Positions 62,316 to 64,000 of a stretch of 64,000 nucleotides of DNA are shown in pieces. Location: contig JASMLP010000188.1 of NCBI GenBank assembly GCA_030748635.1, positions 1-64,000 of the forward strand, in the 5' to 3' direction. The translations under genes were made by a program, and so were the position numbers. Source of the stretch: Planctomycetota bacterium (GTDB lineage Bacteria; Planctomycetota; JACQVV01; JASMLP01). Positions within the stretch are counted from its first letter, which is position 1, and the number at the start of each line of letters is the position of its first letter. A model generated the notes under the pieces. That model was not told where the DNA came from. It did not search any database and worked only from the letters and a program-made list of their open reading frames with translations.

Positions 62316-63080
62316 TTGACCGTTGCCATCATGTCCGACATTCATGCCAACTACGAGGCCTTGCAGGTTGTCCTGGCCGACATCGAGCAGCGAGGCATCG
62401 ATACGATTTACTGTCTCGGTGATGTGATCGGTTACGGTCCCAATCCTCGGGAGTGTATCGAGCTGTGTCGCAAGGTTCGTTTCAGCCTGCTGGGAAATCA
62501 CGAGGAGGCGGTGCTTTTTCACGCTGAGGATTTCAACGCCAAAGCGCGTCGCGCGGTCGACTGGACTCGTGATCAGCTCAACTCCGATGAGCATGACAAG
62601 GAATCGAATTACGCCCTCTGGGATTTTCTGGGCGAGATGAAACGAAAGAAAACCAAGGGACGATATTTTTTCGTACACGGATCTCCTCGTCAGCCTACTC
62701 GGGAATATGTACTCCCCAAGGATGCTGACGACACCGGCAAGATGAATGACATCTTCGATGGCTTCGAAGATGTTTGCTTTGTCGGTCACACGCATATCCC
62801 CGGTGTTTTCTCTCGTAAGGGAGATCAGTACGACTTCCGATATGCTATTCAACTCGACAACGAATACCCCTTGCCGACCGATGGCGACAAGGTGTTGATC
62901 AATGTGGGGTCGGCCGGGCAGCCGCGCGATAACGACAATCGAGCCTGTTATGTCACGATCGAAGAGGATGTCGTTCGGTTTCACCGTCTCGAATACGACT
63001 ACAAGACCACGATGAAGAAGATCCAGGCGGTGGAGGATCTGGCCGACTATCTCGCGCAGCGACTGGAGGAGGGACGTTAG
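62316..63080 (+). CDS. Calcineurin-like metallophosphoesterase
   Basis: 254 residues. The five metal-binding motifs are all present: SDIHANYEAL, GDVIGYGPNP, GNHEEA, VHGSP and GHTHIP. The chain begins with a TTG start at 62316 preceded by AAGAGG; ATG at residue six is an alternative but would lose part of the first strand. Substrate unknown (YfcE or diadenosine-tetraphosphatase-like). Confidence 0.9.
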   Translation: MTVAIMSDIHANYEALQVVLADIEQRGIDTIYCLGDVIGYGPNPRECIELCRKVRFSLLGNHEEAVLFHAEDFNAKARRAVDWTRDQLNSDEHDKESNYALWDFLGEMKRKKTKGRYFFVHGSPRQPTREYVLPKDADDTGKMNDIFDGFEDVCFVGHTHIPGVFSRKGDQYDFRYAIQLDNEYPLPTDGDKVLINVGSAGQPRDNDNRACYVTIEEDVVRFHRLEYDYKTTMKKIQAVEDLADYLAQRLEEGR

Positions 63081-63125
63081 ACTCGAGCGGCACTCTCGCC
63101 GCATTGGTCGTACGTCGAATCAGCC

Positions 63126-64000
63126 ATGCAGGAGCAGGATCCCTCGGAACGGTTTCGGTTTGTTCTCGCGATCGCTCTTTCGTGTCTGGTCTATATCGTC
63201 TGGATGAAGGTCTATGGACCTTCCTTCTCTCCGGCCGAGAAACCGGATCGGGTGGTGGATCGACTCGATTGGGGTGAGGAAAGCGAAACGGAGCCCACCA
63301 GGTCGCCACTCAAACCGATTGAAAATGAAAAGACCGTCAAGGTGGAGGAGGTCGCGGCTTCGCCTCTTTCGGAGACACTTCTCGGAACTCTGGATGAGGA
63401 GGACCGTAAAGCGCGACGTCGGCCTGAATCCCGGGTCGAGCCGCGGTATGGGGACGGTGAAGAGATCGTTGTCCTGGAGAACAAACGTCTGTTCATGCGC
63501 TGGTCGACCGTTGGCGCTCAGTTGATCGAATTGCGATGCAAAACGCACTTAAAAGAAAATCCAGATCGCACGGGTGAGGACTGGGCAAACAGCGCTGAGA
63601 ACTGGTTGCCTCTTCTGAGGCGGGGGGACGACGGGACTGGGAATTTCGGATGTTTCGGAGTTCGTGAGGATCGGGGGCTGACCACAAGGCCCTGGCTCCG
63701 GTTGCAGTCAGACGACAGGGTACTTCGGTTTCGGATCCAAACTTCGGACGGAATCGTGATAACCAAATCGATCTCACTCAAACCGAATGAGAACCGATTT
63801 CGTATCGAGTATGTTCTGGAACTGGCGCCCGGGATCGATCGCTACGATCTTGGCCGTATCGTGTTCGTCGGGCCGGTGGGTATCGCTCGTGAGAGCATGG
63901 ACGAGGGGTATCTACAGGGAGGTGTCGGGTGGAAAGAGGCCGGAGATCGGCACGAAATGGAACTGGTCGGAGTGGACAAGGACCCTCTCGCTCGTAGCGG
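63126..64000 (+). CDS. yidC: Membrane protein insertase YidC, N-terminal part (cut by the window edge)
   Basis: At least 291 residues, open to the right end, no stop. A single N-terminal transmembrane helix (FVLAIALSCLVYIVWMKVYGP, broken here near residues 10-30) and a periplasmic domain with the conserved ENKRLFMRWSTVGAQLIELRCK and KSISLKPNENRFRIEYVLEL patterns are typical of Gram-negative YidC. The catalytic Oxa1-like C-terminal part lies beyond the window. The linker between helix and domain is acidic and Pro-rich (about 35-100), longer than in E. coli. It starts 45 bases after the phosphoesterase. Confidence 0.85.
   Translation, partial: MQEQDPSERFRFVLAIALSCLVYIVWMKVYGPSFSPAEKPDRVVDRLDWGEESETEPTRSPLKPIENEKTVKVEEVAASPLSETLLGTLDEEDRKARRRPESRVEPRYGDGEEIVVLENKRLFMRWSTVGAQLIELRCKTHLKENPDRTGEDWANSAENWLPLLRRGDDGTGNFGCFGVREDRGLTTRPWLRLQSDDRVLRFRIQTSDGIVITKSISLKPNENRFRIEYVLELAPGIDRYDLGRIVFVGPVGIARESMDEGYLQGGVGWKEAGDRHEMELVGVDKDPLARS

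Noticed and set aside
1-64000. CRISPR arrays, transposases, integrases, phage genes, toxin-antitoxin or known anti-phage systems
   Set aside because: No direct-repeat arrays or characteristic proteins were seen; the ExbB/ExbD-like set superficially recalls Zorya, but lacks the ZorA tail layout and the OmpA-like ZorB domain as well as ZorC/D/E.

Overview
The window is a gene-dense bacterial chromosome segment (G+C clearly above 50%) that is almost entirely coding, with no intergenic gap above about 300 bases. The envelope genes (WecA-type sugar-phosphate transferase, GT9 heptosyltransferase-like protein, O-antigen ligase-like protein, ExbB/ExbD-like proteins, YidC) indicate a Gram-negative, diderm cell. 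The Hanks-type Ser/Thr kinase overlapping an ECF-like sigma factor, a second such sigma factor, SUMF1-domain protein, macro domain, SPFH+GYF protein and several zinc-ribbon membrane proteins are a mix commonly met in Planctomycetota and related phyla. That assignment is inference; no 16S or other decisive marker is present. No prophage, insertion sequence, integron or CRISPR array was seen.

Layout. (1) 45-1679: WecA-like transferase with an extra C-terminal domain. (2) 1892-11670: a complete chemosensory operon (receiver, sigma-54-type activator, receiver, soluble MCP with two signalling tips, triple CheW, CheB, CheR, CheA) without flagellar genes. (3) 11784-17737: TerB-like, SPFH, zinc-ribbon membrane protein, Ser/Thr kinase with TPR-like tail and sigma factor. 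(4) 17903-28503: a small exported protein, a beta-helix protein, prfB with an intact programmed +1 frameshift, an ABC-2 exporter, GT9, two SDRs, a DAACS symporter and a sigma factor. (5) 28517-33474, minus strand: ribH-nusB-ftsY-O-antigen ligase-archaemetzincin-like-VanZ, probably one transcription unit from a good sigma-70 promoter at 33517-33546. (6) 33582-40609: leuS, methyltransferase, PTS EIIA, thioredoxin-like and membrane proteins. (7) 40740-43966: LysR and a three-gene ExbB/ExbD-like set in which the ExbD parts appear divided over two proteins. (8) 44054-51229: tetrapyrrole operon hemX-hemA-hemCD-hemL running into a macro-domain protein and an aldehyde dehydrogenase. (9) 51281-59761: glycoside hydrolase-like protein, triple-PDZ esterase, a GT2/DUF455/ATP-grasp operon and a SUMF1-domain protein. 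(10) 59915-64000: tRNA-Leu(UAA), small protein, desulforedoxin-cupin fusion, HPr, CPBP protease, then Trm112-phosphoesterase-yidC (cut by the right edge).

The strongest candidates for something undescribed are the split ExbD-like system (41679-43966), the chemosensory operon with its doubled MCP, triple CheW with internal start and CheA carrying an MshEN-like insert, and the GT2-DUF455-ATP-grasp operon. Several genes also have a promoter-like -10 box only 5-10 bases before the start codon and no Shine-Dalgarno, suggesting leaderless transcripts.
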